A stretch of DNA of 64,000 bases from Virgisporangium aurantiacum (GTDB lineage: Bacteria; Actinomycetota; Actinomycetes; Mycobacteriales; Micromonosporaceae), in the NCBI RefSeq assembly GCF_016863635.1, contig NZ_BOPG01000056.1, positions 80,061-144,060 on the forward strand, given 5' to 3'. Made by a program: the position numbers and the translations under genes. How positions within the stretch are numbered: position 1 is the stretch's first letter; every line of letters starts with the position of its first letter. This document shows, one piece after another, positions 42,275-49,827 of the stretch. The notes under the pieces were generated by a model. The model did not search any database. It was not told the origin of the DNA and saw nothing but the letters and a program-made list of their open reading frames with translations.

Positions 42275-42925
42275 CCGCTCGTCGACCGGTACGGGTTCGG
42301 CCGTGAGAACGGCGAGCGCGGCGCGGTAACCGCCGTCGGGGTGCAGGTCGGTCAGGTGGGCGAGCAGCTGTGCCCGTCCCGGATAGGCCAGCAACCCCGG
42401 CGGCTCGGCCGGACCGGTGACCCGGACCTCGGCCAGCGACGCGGCCAGCCCGTCGCCGGTCGCCTTCACCACGGCCTCCTTGCGGGTCCAGTAGGTGAAG
42501 AAGTCCGGCAGGTCGGGCGGGGTGGCTCGCTCGGTCTCGTGGAGCACGGTGCGGCCGAGGCCGGCGACGTCGACCGTGGCGATCCGCTCGACGTCGAGCC
42601 CTACCGGGGCAACCGTGGTGAGCGCGAGGCCGACCAGGTCGCCGGAGTGCGTGATCGACGCGTGCAGTCCGGTGCCGGGCAGTGCCGGCCGGCCGTGCGG
42701 CTCGGCGCACCGGGGGCAGGTGCGCTCGACGGTCACCGCCGCCGGCGGCGTGCCGGTGGCCGCACCGACCGCGAGCCGGAGCATCGTGGCGCCGAGCACC
42801 TGCCGCACCCGGTCCTCCGGCCGCCGCAGCCGGGCCGCGCGGCCGACCTCCACGGTGGACAGCAGCCGGTCGAGCCCGGCCGAGTAGTCCTCGAGCCGGG
42901 CCCACCAGACATCTACCTGCGTCAC
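42251..42925 (-). CDS. 4'-phosphopantetheinyl transferase (Sfp type)
   Basis: The 224-residue enzyme transfers phosphopantetheine from CoA to carrier proteins of polyketide, non-ribosomal peptide or fatty-acid synthases. It has HASITHSGDLVGLAL (~108-122), the Mg-binding VGLDVERI (~127-134) and WTRKEAVVKATGDGL (~164-178), all intact. No synthase genes lie in the window, so it probably serves clusters elsewhere. The GTG start lacks a ribosome-binding site, with CAGAAT 6 nt upstream. It is followed convergently by the dicarboxylate symporter gene. Confidence 0.92.
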   Translation of the reverse strand: MTQVDVWWARLEDYSAGLDRLLSTVEVGRAARLRRPEDRVRQVLGATMLRLAVGAATGTPPAAVTVERTCPRCAEPHGRPALPGTGLHASITHSGDLVGLALTTVAPVGLDVERIATVDVAGLGRTVLHETERATPPDLPDFFTYWTRKEAVVKATGDGLAASLAEVRVTGPAEPPGLLAYPGRAQLLAHLTDLHPDGGYRAALAVLTAEPVPVDERSGRLLLQ

Positions 42926-42940
42926 CCGATCATTCTGCCT

Positions 42941-43324
42941 TCACGCGGCGGCGCGACGCAGGCCCAGGTATTCGAGGTCCACCAGCGCCAGCACCGCGAC
43001 GGCCTGGGCGATCACCACGACGGTGCCCACGACGGTCAACGGCCAGACCCCGGCCACCACGGCCACGATGCTCGCCGCCACCCAGACGAGGTTGCCCCCG
43101 ATCACGAGCCAGCCGGCGTTGGCCTCGATCGTCGGACGGGTGGCCACCCAGCCGATCCCGGCGGCGACGCCGATCAGGGCCACCCCGAGCGCGATCAGCC
43201 AGCCGGCCGGGATGCCGAGCACCCCGTCGAGCGCGGCGGCGGGAAGGGCGAGGCCGACGCCCATCACCCCGCAGGCGGCGGCGTCGGCGGTCAGGGCCAG
43301 GCGGAGCAGTCGGTCCCGGTTCAT
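42941..43324 (-). CDS. Four-helix integral membrane protein of unknown function
   Basis: The 127-residue protein has four transmembrane helices with short loops (LALTADAAACGVMGVGLALP; GWLIALGVALIGVAAGIGWVA; GWLVIGGNLVWVAASIVAVVAG; LTVVGTVVVIAQAVAVLAL). No catalytic motif is visible. GAGGAG lies 6 nt before the ATG at 43324, which decides the start over the ATG two codons earlier. It is divergent from an MmyB-like regulator across an ATTAC-N7-GTAAT dyad, so that regulator probably controls it. Confidence 0.75.
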   Translation of the reverse strand: MNRDRLLRLALTADAAACGVMGVGLALPAAALDGVLGIPAGWLIALGVALIGVAAGIGWVATRPTIEANAGWLVIGGNLVWVAASIVAVVAGVWPLTVVGTVVVIAQAVAVLALVDLEYLGLRRAAA

Positions 43325-43389
43325 CGTCATCTCCTCGTCGTTGGTTTCGGTGATGCCGGAACGATGGCGGGTTCCGCTGCTGCCTGTCG

Positions 43390-43406
43390 ATTACGCCCGA
43401 GGTAAT
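43390..43406. promoter_or_regulatory. Candidate operator of the MmyB-like regulator
   Basis: ATTACGCCCGAGGTAAT is a perfect ATTAC-N7-GTAAT inverted repeat midway between the 4-TM gene and the regulator gene. It is AT-rich against a very GC-rich background. Binding by the adjacent regulator is inference. Confidence 0.45.
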
Positions 43407-43441
43407 GGCCCAGGTGACGGCGCTGGCCTAGCGTCATGGTC

Positions 43442-44239
43442 ATGACGGTGGACACGATGCGCCGACCGGTCGGCGAGCAGTTGCGGGGATGGCGCGAGCG
43501 GCGGCGGTTGAGCCAGCTGGAACTCGCGATCGAGGCGGACGTCTCGACCCGGCACCTGAGCTTCGTGGAGACCGGCCGGTCGCGCCCGAGCCGCGACATG
43601 GTGCTGCATCTCGCCGAGCGGCTCGAGGTGCCGCTGCGCGAGCGCAACCGGCTCCTGCTGGCCGCCGGGTACGCGCCGGCGTTCCAGGAGAACTCACTGG
43701 ACTCGGCGTCGCTCAAGCCGGTCGCCGCCGCGGTGCGGCAGATCCTGGCCGGGCACGAGCCGTATCCGGCGGTGGTGGTCAACGCGCGCAGCGAGCTGTT
43801 GGACGCGAACTCCGCCGTGGGGCTCTTTCTCGGTGACGTCGCACCGCACGTCCTGGTGCCGCCGGTGAACGTGCTGCGGGTGGCGCTGCACCCCGACGGC
43901 ATGGCGCGCAACATCGTCAACCTGCCGGTGTGGCGCAGCCACCTGCTGGAACGGCTGCGCCGTCAGATCGCCACCACCGGTGACCCGACGCTGCACGACC
44001 TGCTCGACGAGGTCACCGGCTACCCGGGCGGCGAGCACCCCGACGGGCTCGACGCGTCCGCGGCCGTGGCGCTGCCGCTGGTCTACCGCCACGCCGGCAA
44101 GGAGCTGACGTTCGTGAGCACCCTGGCGACGTTCGGCGCCCCGTTGGACATCACCGTGGCGGAACTGGCCATCGAAGCCTTCTACCCGGCCGACAGCGAA
44201 ACGGCGGCCGTGCTGCGTAGCACGACCGCCGCTTCCTGA
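43442..44239 (+). CDS. XRE-family regulator with MmyB-type ligand domain
   Basis: The ~265-residue protein has an N-terminal XRE helix-turn-helix (VGEQLRGWRERRRLSQLELAIEADVSTRHLSFVETGRSRPSRDMVLHLAERLEVPLRERN). A C-terminal MmyB-like domain (about 105-260: YPAVVVNARSELLDANSAVGLFL... PDSETAAVLRS-like end) is of the type that binds fatty acids in some members. TAGCGT (43429-43434) lies 7 nt before the ATG at 43442; another in-frame ATG is at 43436. It is divergent from the 4-TM gene. Confidence 0.9.
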   Translation: MTVDTMRRPVGEQLRGWRERRRLSQLELAIEADVSTRHLSFVETGRSRPSRDMVLHLAERLEVPLRERNRLLLAAGYAPAFQENSLDSASLKPVAAAVRQILAGHEPYPAVVVNARSELLDANSAVGLFLGDVAPHVLVPPVNVLRVALHPDGMARNIVNLPVWRSHLLERLRRQIATTGDPTLHDLLDEVTGYPGGEHPDGLDASAAVALPLVYRHAGKELTFVSTLATFGAPLDITVAELAIEAFYPADSETAAVLRSTTAAS

Positions 44240-44245
44240 GTTGTC

Positions 44246-45241
44246 CTACTGCCGGCCGCCGAAGAAGTTGTTGCCGGCCATTCCGCCCTGGCCCACCCCG
44301 AACCGCTGCTGCAGCGAGGGGTTGGCACCCATCGCGTTGTACGGCGGCAGCAGCTCGGCCGGCTGCACCACGACGAAGCCCTCGCCGCTGAACTGCATCT
44401 GCCAGCTCTCGCCCGTGTTGCCACGCGGACGCCACACCGACGACGACGTCACCGCCGCCTGCATCTGCACCTGCAACGACGACGTCCACGCGATCACCGC
44501 GTCGGCGTCGGCGAAGTAGTAGTTCTGCGCGTTGACGTGCATCACCAGCGGCGCACCCGTGGTGGTGACCGCGACCTTGCCGTTCCCGCGCAGCTCGACG
44601 TTGTACGCACCGGCGCCGGCGACCTGCACCTGCGAGTCGATGCGGACGATGTCCCACCGCAGCCCGTGCTCGAACGCCAGCACGTTCTTGCCGTCGACGG
44701 TGAGCCCGTCACCGGTGAGGTCGAGGATGTGGATGTCCTGCGCCTGGTTGGCCAGGTACACCGTGCCGTTGCCGGTGACCTTCATCAGGTTCAGGCCCTC
44801 GCCGGTGACGGCGCGCGCGACGTGCGCGCCCCAGCTCTGGTACTGCGAGTCGAAGTTGGCCTGGCCCTGGTACGCGATCATCGCGCCCTTGCGGGCGTAG
44901 AACTCTCTCATGCCGCTGGCCTGGCCGAGCACGGCGCGGAGCATCTTGCCGTTCTGCAGGCTGAACTTCTCGTTCGACTGCCGCTCCTGGTTGCCCAGGA
45001 GCGTGCTGCCCATGATGCCGCCGCCGGCACCCGGCATTCCGCCGGGCGCGCCCGGCATCCCACCCGGGGCACCGGGCATTCCACCGGGCGGCATCCCGCC
45101 CGGAGGCATCCCACCCGGGGGCATGCCACCCTGCGGCGGGTACCCCGGCTGCGGGGGGTAGCCGCCCGGCTGTGGCGGGTAGCCGGGCTGCTGCGGATAG
45201 CCACCCTGCTGCGGGTAGCCCGGCTGCTGCGGGTATCCCAT
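44246..45241 (-). CDS. AIM24-family protein with Pro/Gly/Met-rich N-terminus
   Basis: The 331-residue protein starts with ~75 residues of PQQPGYPPQ and GGMPPGGMP repeats. An AIM24 (TIGR00266-type) beta-prism domain follows (about 105-305): GAMIAYQGQANFDSQ, GTVYLANQAQDIHILDL and GEGFVVVQPAELLP. It lacks a signal peptide and membrane helices. AIM24 proteins occur beside TerD proteins in actinomycetes, with unknown function. It is the third gene of a tightly spaced operon (23-nt gap) and has GAAGGAG 7 nt before the ATG. Confidence 0.87.
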   Translation of the reverse strand: MGYPQQPGYPQQGGYPQQPGYPPQPGGYPPQPGYPPQGGMPPGGMPPGGMPPGGMPGAPGGMPGAPGGMPGAGGGIMGSTLLGNQERQSNEKFSLQNGKMLRAVLGQASGMREFYARKGAMIAYQGQANFDSQYQSWGAHVARAVTGEGLNLMKVTGNGTVYLANQAQDIHILDLTGDGLTVDGKNVLAFEHGLRWDIVRIDSQVQVAGAGAYNVELRGNGKVAVTTTGAPLVMHVNAQNYYFADADAVIAWTSSLQVQMQAAVTSSSVWRPRGNTGESWQMQFSGEGFVVVQPAELLPPYNAMGANPSLQQRFGVGQGGMAGNNFFGGRQ

Positions 45242-45264
45242 CTCGCTACTCCTTCTCGCCCGGC

Positions 45265-45942
45265 TCAGCCGCGAACCGACATACGGGGCCGCTCGTCCTC
45301 GCTCGGCTGCACGACGACGAAGCCGTGCCCGAGGAAGCCGAGTTGGAACGCCTCACCGGACCCGCGGCCGAACAGACCGCCGAGCCGCGCGGTGCGCTTG
45401 GTCTTGATCCGCAGCCCCTCGGTGAACGCGACCAGGGCGTCGGTGTCGACGTAGGTCTCCGCCTCCTGGGTGTTCAGGACGATCGGCGTGCCCTTGCTGG
45501 TCAACGCGACCCAGCCCTGCCCGCGGATGACGACGTTGAACATGCCCATGCCGGAGAGCATCGAGACGCCCTGCACCCGCTCGATGTTCCACTGCAGCGA
45601 CGCGTCGAACGCGAGGATGTTCTTGCCGTTGACCGACAGCGCCTCGTTGTTCAACTGCACGACGATGACGTCCTTGCCGTAGTCGGCGAGGAACAGGTTG
45701 CCCTGCCCGGTGCAGCTCATCAGCGGGACGCCCTCGCCGGTGGCCCACGACCGGGCCATCTGCCCGAGCGCCGGCGGGTTGGGGTTGAAGTCGATGAGGC
45801 CCTCGTAGGCGATCATCGAACCGGTACGGGCCAGCACGTCGGGACCGCCGTGCATGAGGACCTTGCAGATCTTGGAGCCGTGTGTGCTCATCCGGTCCTG
45901 AACCGGCGTCTGCCCGTAGTGCTGCAGCAATTGACCCTGCAC
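45265..45942 (-). CDS. AIM24-family protein, minimal
   Basis: The 225-residue soluble protein is essentially one AIM24 domain: SKICKVLMHGGPDVLARTG, SMIAYEGLIDFNPNPPALG, GNLFLADYGKDVIVVQLNNE and a C-terminal GHGFVVVQPSE. It has no N-terminal low-complexity extension. GTG at 45942 follows GGGAG by about 6 nt and lies only 10 nt after the stop of the TerD-AIM24 gene, so it is the middle gene of the operon. Confidence 0.87.
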   Translation of the reverse strand: MQGQLLQHYGQTPVQDRMSTHGSKICKVLMHGGPDVLARTGSMIAYEGLIDFNPNPPALGQMARSWATGEGVPLMSCTGQGNLFLADYGKDVIVVQLNNEALSVNGKNILAFDASLQWNIERVQGVSMLSGMGMFNVVIRGQGWVALTSKGTPIVLNTQEAETYVDTDALVAFTEGLRIKTKRTARLGGLFGRGSGEAFQLGFLGHGFVVVQPSEDERPRMSVRG

Positions 45943-45952
45943 AACCGCTCCC

Positions 45953-47527
45953 TCAGACCTCGTACGGCTGGACCACGACGAAGTGGCCCTGCATGCCCAT
46001 GAACTGCAACGCCACCGATTCCCCGCTCGCGCCGTGGTAGACCTCGCGGGACACCCGCACGGTCGTCGAGACGCTCACCCGCATCCCCGCCGTCCAGGCG
46101 ACCACCGCGTTCATGTCGGCGAACGTCGGGCCCTGCACGTTGAGGGTCAGCGGGTAGCCGTGGGTCATCACGACCACGGTGCCCTGGCCGCCGACCTGCA
46201 GGTGGAACATGCCGCCACCCGGCAGGCCCGGGCTCTCGATACGGCGCACCTCGGTCTGCAGCGTCGCGTCGAACGCCAGCACGTTGTTGGCGTTGACGCA
46301 CAACTGCTGGCCGTTGAGCTCGACGACGTGCAGGTCGGCCGCGTCCTCGGCGAGGAAGACCTCACCGATGCCCTTGATCGACATCAGCTTGAGACCCTGG
46401 CCGGTCATCGCGCTCTCGATGCGGCCGCGGATGCCGCCCGAGCCGCGGTGGTCGAAGTCGATGTCGCCCTGGTAGGCCACCATCGACCCGCGCCGGGCCA
46501 CCGCCTCCGGCCCGAGCGTGACCTTGACCAGCTTCGAGTTCTGGCGCACCCAGCGGCCGGTCTGCGTGAGCTCGCGGTACTGGTTGAGGCTGTTCATCGC
46601 GCCCGGCTGGACGGGCTGGGCCTGCGACGGCAACATCTCCGGGCCGTACCCGGCGGCCGCCGGCGGGGCGCCGTAGCCACCCGCGGCCGGCTGCCCGTAG
46701 CCGGGCTGCTGGCCGGGCGCCTGCCCCGGCTGGGCGTACCCCGGCTGGCCACCCGGCGGCGGGGCGAACCCGGTTTGTGCCGGCGGTGGCGGCGCGGCGT
46801 ACGCGGGCTGCGCCGGCTGACCCGGCGGCGGCGCGAACCCCGGCGCGGGCTGGCCGGGCGGCGGCCCCGGCGGCGGGGCGAACCCCGGTGCCGGCTGCCC
46901 TGGCGGCGGGCCGGGCGGGGGCGCGAACCCCGGAGCGGGGCCACCCGGCGGCGGGGCGAAACCGGGAGCGGGCCCGGCCGGCTTCGGCGCTTCCTCTTCC
47001 TCCTCCACCTGACCGCCGAAGTCGCGGATCAGGTCGGCGAGGCCACCGTCGAAACCCTGCCCGACGGCGCCGAACCGCCAGACGTCCTTCAGATAAAGGT
47101 CGGCGATGATCAGCCCGCGCTCGGTCTTGAAGTCGGACCCGGCGAACGCGAACCGCGCCACCTCGGCGCCGCCCGCGACGATGCGCAGGTAACCGGACTG
47201 GATCTGGCCGGCGTTGCCGTTGCCGTCGATCGCCGCGCAGAACGACAACCGGCCGATGGACTTGGGTACCGCACCCAGGTTGACGCGGAACGAGTCGTTG
47301 TCGCCCGACTGCTCTCCCAGCCGTTCGATCGACCCGTCGGGCGACTTCGGCTGGTTGTAGAAAATCATGTACCGGTCGTCAGAGAGCTTGTTGTTGACGT
47401 CGAGGCCGAAGCAGGAGATGTCCCAACTCGTGCCCGGCGCGTTCAACTGAATCCCGACATAGAGGTCGGTTCCGGCGGTCAACGCCGACAACTGGCTCTT
47501 CTGCCCCTTGGTGAACTGCTTCGACAC
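45953..47527 (-). CDS. TerD-AIM24 fusion protein
   Basis: The 524-residue protein starts at GTG 47527 with GGGGAG 6 nt upstream. Residues ~1-172 form a TerD domain (VGIQLNAPGTSWDISCFGLDVNNKLSDD, FYNQPKSPDGSIERLGE, FAFAGSDFKTERGLIIADLYLKDVW). Acidic side chains in these segments resemble Ca2+ sites of TerD proteins. A Pro/Gly/Gln-rich linker of ~145 residues follows, then an AIM24 domain (~320-524; GSMVAYQGDIDFDHRG... GMQGHFVVVQPYEV). The fusion physically links the two families that are also encoded separately in this operon. It probably acts in stress or membrane-associated signalling. Confidence 0.9.
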   Translation of the reverse strand: MSKQFTKGQKSQLSALTAGTDLYVGIQLNAPGTSWDISCFGLDVNNKLSDDRYMIFYNQPKSPDGSIERLGEQSGDNDSFRVNLGAVPKSIGRLSFCAAIDGNGNAGQIQSGYLRIVAGGAEVARFAFAGSDFKTERGLIIADLYLKDVWRFGAVGQGFDGGLADLIRDFGGQVEEEEEAPKPAGPAPGFAPPPGGPAPGFAPPPGPPPGQPAPGFAPPPGPPPGQPAPGFAPPPGQPAQPAYAAPPPPAQTGFAPPPGGQPGYAQPGQAPGQQPGYGQPAAGGYGAPPAAAGYGPEMLPSQAQPVQPGAMNSLNQYRELTQTGRWVRQNSKLVKVTLGPEAVARRGSMVAYQGDIDFDHRGSGGIRGRIESAMTGQGLKLMSIKGIGEVFLAEDAADLHVVELNGQQLCVNANNVLAFDATLQTEVRRIESPGLPGGGMFHLQVGGQGTVVVMTHGYPLTLNVQGPTFADMNAVVAWTAGMRVSVSTTVRVSREVYHGASGESVALQFMGMQGHFVVVQPYEV

Positions 47528-47668
47528 CGGACTCCCCTCGGGGACGCATGCGTTTGCGACGGTCAACTTAGCAGCCCAGGCCAAGACGGCGTGTCCAGAA
47601 CCATACCCACGCGGAGTGTTATACGATTTGAAAACCATGTTCAATAGCGACCCTGAGGGAGAAACCGC

Positions 47669-48061
47669 ATGTCCCTGACCGTTCCCACCGCGCTCCTCGA
47701 CGCCGCCGTCCGCGACGAGGTGACCGACGCCGAGTTCGTCGACTGCGTGCGCACCTCGCTGCCCTACGCCTGGTCGGTCGTCTCCGACGTCGCCGACCGG
47801 CTGCACAGCGGCGGCGCCGAGATGGCCGACCACGCGACGCCCCCGCCGTCGGAGGCCGAACGCGGGCAGCTGCTGCGCGCCCTGGCCAGCGACGCCATCC
47901 GCGGCGGCCTGGAGCGCCACTTCGGCGTGAAGCTGGCGTTTCAGAACTGCCACCGGGTGGCCGCGTTCCACCCGTCGGCCCTCGACGGCGACCGCTACCG
48001 CACGTTCACCAGCCCGCGCGCCCAGCTGCTCAACCAGTCACCGGAGCTCGTGAACTGCTAA
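47669..48061 (+). CDS. SCO5389-family conserved protein
   Basis: The 130-residue soluble protein has the strongly conserved actinobacterial text EFVDCVRTSLPYAW, RGQLLRALASDAIRGGLERHFGV and AFQNCHRVAAF, ending QLLNQSPELVNC. The family is found across Streptomyces and relatives and its function is unknown. GGGAGAAA lies just before the ATG. It is divergent from the TerD-AIM24 operon over 141 nt that contains a TTGAA-N7-TTCAA dyad (47628-47644) and a TATAAC/TATACG-like hexamer. Confidence 0.88.
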   Translation: MSLTVPTALLDAAVRDEVTDAEFVDCVRTSLPYAWSVVSDVADRLHSGGAEMADHATPPPSEAERGQLLRALASDAIRGGLERHFGVKLAFQNCHRVAAFHPSALDGDRYRTFTSPRAQLLNQSPELVNC

Positions 48062-48071
48062 CTTCCGCCGG

Positions 48072-49163
48072 GTGGACCCGTTCACCGTCGACGTACCCGA
48101 CGCCGTCCTCGGCGACCTGCGCGACCGGCTCGAACGCACCCGCTGGCCCGACGACCCCACCGGGGCGCCGTGGTCGCAGGGCACCGATCCGGCCTACCTG
48201 AAGGCGCTCGTGCGGCGCTGGATCGAGTTCGACTGGCGGGCCGCCGAGCGGCGGCTCAACGGCGTCACCCAGTACCGCACCGAGATCGACGGTGCGACCG
48301 TCCACTTCGTGCACCGGAAGGCCAGCCGTGGCAAGGGGATCCCGCTGATCCTCACCCACGGCTGGCCGAGCTCGTACCTGGAGTACCTGCCCCTGGTCCC
48401 CCTGCTCGACGACTTCGACCTCGTGATCCCCTCGCTGCCCGGGTACGGCTTCTCGCCGCGGCCGCCGACGCCGGTCACGTACCGCTACGTCGCCCGCCGC
48501 TGGCACCTGCTCATGCGACGCCTCGGGTACGACCGGTACGGCGCCGGCGGCGGCGACTGGGGAGCCGGCGTCGCCACCTGGATGGCCATCGACGACCCCG
48601 GACCCCTGATCGGCATCCACCTCACGACGCCGGAGATCGACCCGGCCGGCGAGCCCGGCACCGACGCCGAACGCGCCTACGCCGAAGCCACCCGCGAATG
48701 GGACGAACGGGAGCGGGGCTACAGCGCGATCCAGAGCACCAGACCGCAGACGCTCGGCTACGGCCTCAACGACTCCCCGGCCGGGCTCGCGGCGTGGCTG
48801 GTCGAGAAGTGGCGGTCGTGGACGCAGAGCGGCGGCGACCCGCTGGCCCGCTTCGGCGACCTGCTCCTGGAGACGCTGACGCTGTACTGGGTCACCGGCA
48901 CCATCACCAGCTCGATGCGCGACTACTACGACAACCGGTGGCACGGCGACCCGGTCCACGCCGGGCACCGCGTCACCGTGCCCACGGCGTTCGCGACCTT
49001 CTCGCACCACCTCGTGCCCGAGGGCGACCCGCCGCGCGAGTGGATGGAGCGCCTGTACCGGGTCGAACGGTGGACGCCGATGCCGCGCGGCGGGCACTTC
49101 GCGCCGGCCGAGGAGCCCGAATCGGTGGCAACCGATATCCGGATGTTTTTCGCGTCGCTCTGA
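48072..49163 (+). CDS. Epoxide hydrolase with EHN domain (alpha/beta hydrolase)
   Basis: The 363-residue protein has the N-terminal EHN lid (MDPFTVDVPDAVLGDLRDRLERTRWPDD). An alpha/beta hydrolase core follows, with oxyanion motif LTHGWPSSYLEYL (~residue 97) and nucleophile aspartate in GAGGGDWGAGVATWMA (~residue 164). The C-terminal PRGGHFAPAEEPE segment carries the catalytic histidine. It hydrolyses epoxides to diols in the cytoplasm. Its GTG lies 10 nt after the SCO5389-family stop and has TAACTT 7 nt upstream, so it may use its own leaderless promoter. Confidence 0.92.
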   Translation: MDPFTVDVPDAVLGDLRDRLERTRWPDDPTGAPWSQGTDPAYLKALVRRWIEFDWRAAERRLNGVTQYRTEIDGATVHFVHRKASRGKGIPLILTHGWPSSYLEYLPLVPLLDDFDLVIPSLPGYGFSPRPPTPVTYRYVARRWHLLMRRLGYDRYGAGGGDWGAGVATWMAIDDPGPLIGIHLTTPEIDPAGEPGTDAERAYAEATREWDERERGYSAIQSTRPQTLGYGLNDSPAGLAAWLVEKWRSWTQSGGDPLARFGDLLLETLTLYWVTGTITSSMRDYYDNRWHGDPVHAGHRVTVPTAFATFSHHLVPEGDPPREWMERLYRVERWTPMPRGGHFAPAEEPESVATDIRMFFASL

Positions 49164-49269
49164 CGGGTACGGCCAAGCCGGCAGTGGTGGCACAAAGCCG
49201 GGATTACCTGGGGCGACGGCGCCCGTAGCGTGATTGTCAACACCGAGACTTAGCGCAAGGAGCGTAGCG

Positions 49270-49389
49270 ATGAGCACCCAGGACGTCACCACCCGCACCC
49301 GCCGGGTCGACAGCGAGCGCGGCGCGCTGCTGTTGCTGCTGGCCATGGTCGGGCTGATGATCGCGGCGCTGTTCGCCATCGGTGCCTAG
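49270..49389 (+). CDS. 39-residue single-span membrane peptide
   Basis: The short ORF encodes a polar basic N-terminus (MSTQDVTTRTRRVDSERG) followed by a single hydrophobic helix (ALLLLLAMVGLMIAALFAIGA). AAGGAG (49257-49262) lies 7 nt before the ATG, among the best ribosome-binding sites in the window. Codon third positions are almost all G or C, as in the neighbouring genes. A real expressed membrane small protein is likely; its role is unknown. Confidence 0.65.
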   Translation: MSTQDVTTRTRRVDSERGALLLLLAMVGLMIAALFAIGA

Positions 49390-49511
49390 CCCGTGGCGAA
49401 CCGGTCGGGCTGAGCTGCCCGGCGCACCTCTCCGAGAAATCCGGAACCGCTTCCGACCAGCGGATGTGTTACCGTTCCGACGTTGTGGATGTTGGTTTTC
49501 CAGATGCTTTG

Positions 49512-49544
49512 GTAGCGCCTGAGGAGCATGTCCTCGGGCGCTAC
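49512..49544 (+). promoter_or_regulatory. Conserved-looking hairpin in the cold-shock gene leader
   Basis: A 14-bp stem (49512-49525 with 49531-49544, one G-U pair) closes a 5-nt loop, GCATG. It ends 27 nt before the cold-shock ATG. The surrounding leader (49390-49571) is less GC-rich than coding DNA and has no ORF. A temperature-responsive or mRNA-stabilising role is inference. Confidence 0.6.
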
Positions 49545-49571
49545 TTGCATTGCCGGTACTAAGGAGAAGAC

Positions 49572-49775
49572 ATGGCTTTGGGCACGGTGAAGTGGTTCAA
49601 CGCGGAAAAGGGCTACGGCTTCATCACCCCCGATGACGGTGGCGCCGACGTGTTCGCCCACTACTCCGCGATCGCCGCGCAGGGCTTCCGTAGCCTCAAC
49701 GAGAACCAGCGGGTCGAGTTCGAGGTCACCCAGGGCCAGCGCGGACCGCAGGCCGCCAACATCCGCACGGTCTGA
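49572..49775 (+). CDS. Cold-shock domain protein
   Basis: The 67-residue protein is one cold-shock OB-fold that binds single-stranded RNA or DNA and melts RNA structure. RNP1 reads KGYGFITP and RNP2 reads VFAHYSAI, both intact, after the canonical opening MALGTVKWFNAEKG. AAGGAGA lies 5-6 nt before the ATG. A structured leader precedes it and a terminator hairpin follows. Confidence 0.96.
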   Translation: MALGTVKWFNAEKGYGFITPDDGGADVFAHYSAIAAQGFRSLNENQRVEFEVTQGQRGPQAANIRTV

Positions 49776-49785
49776 GCTCACACGT

Positions 49786-49819
49786 GAGGCGCCCGCTCCC
49801 CGTTGGGGCCGGGCGCCTC
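49786..49819 (+). terminator. Terminator hairpin after the cold-shock gene
   Basis: The 10-nt arms GAGGCGCCCG (49786-49795) and CGGGCGCCTC (49810-49819) have an extra CCCC/GGGG pairing inside the loop. TTCGGTT follows. Confidence 0.8.
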
Positions 49820-49827
49820 TTCGGTTC

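Noticed and set aside
42251..42925. Phosphopantetheinyl transferase as a marker of a biosynthetic gene cluster
   Set aside because: No polyketide, peptide or other synthase genes occur in the window; it looks like a stand-alone activating enzyme.
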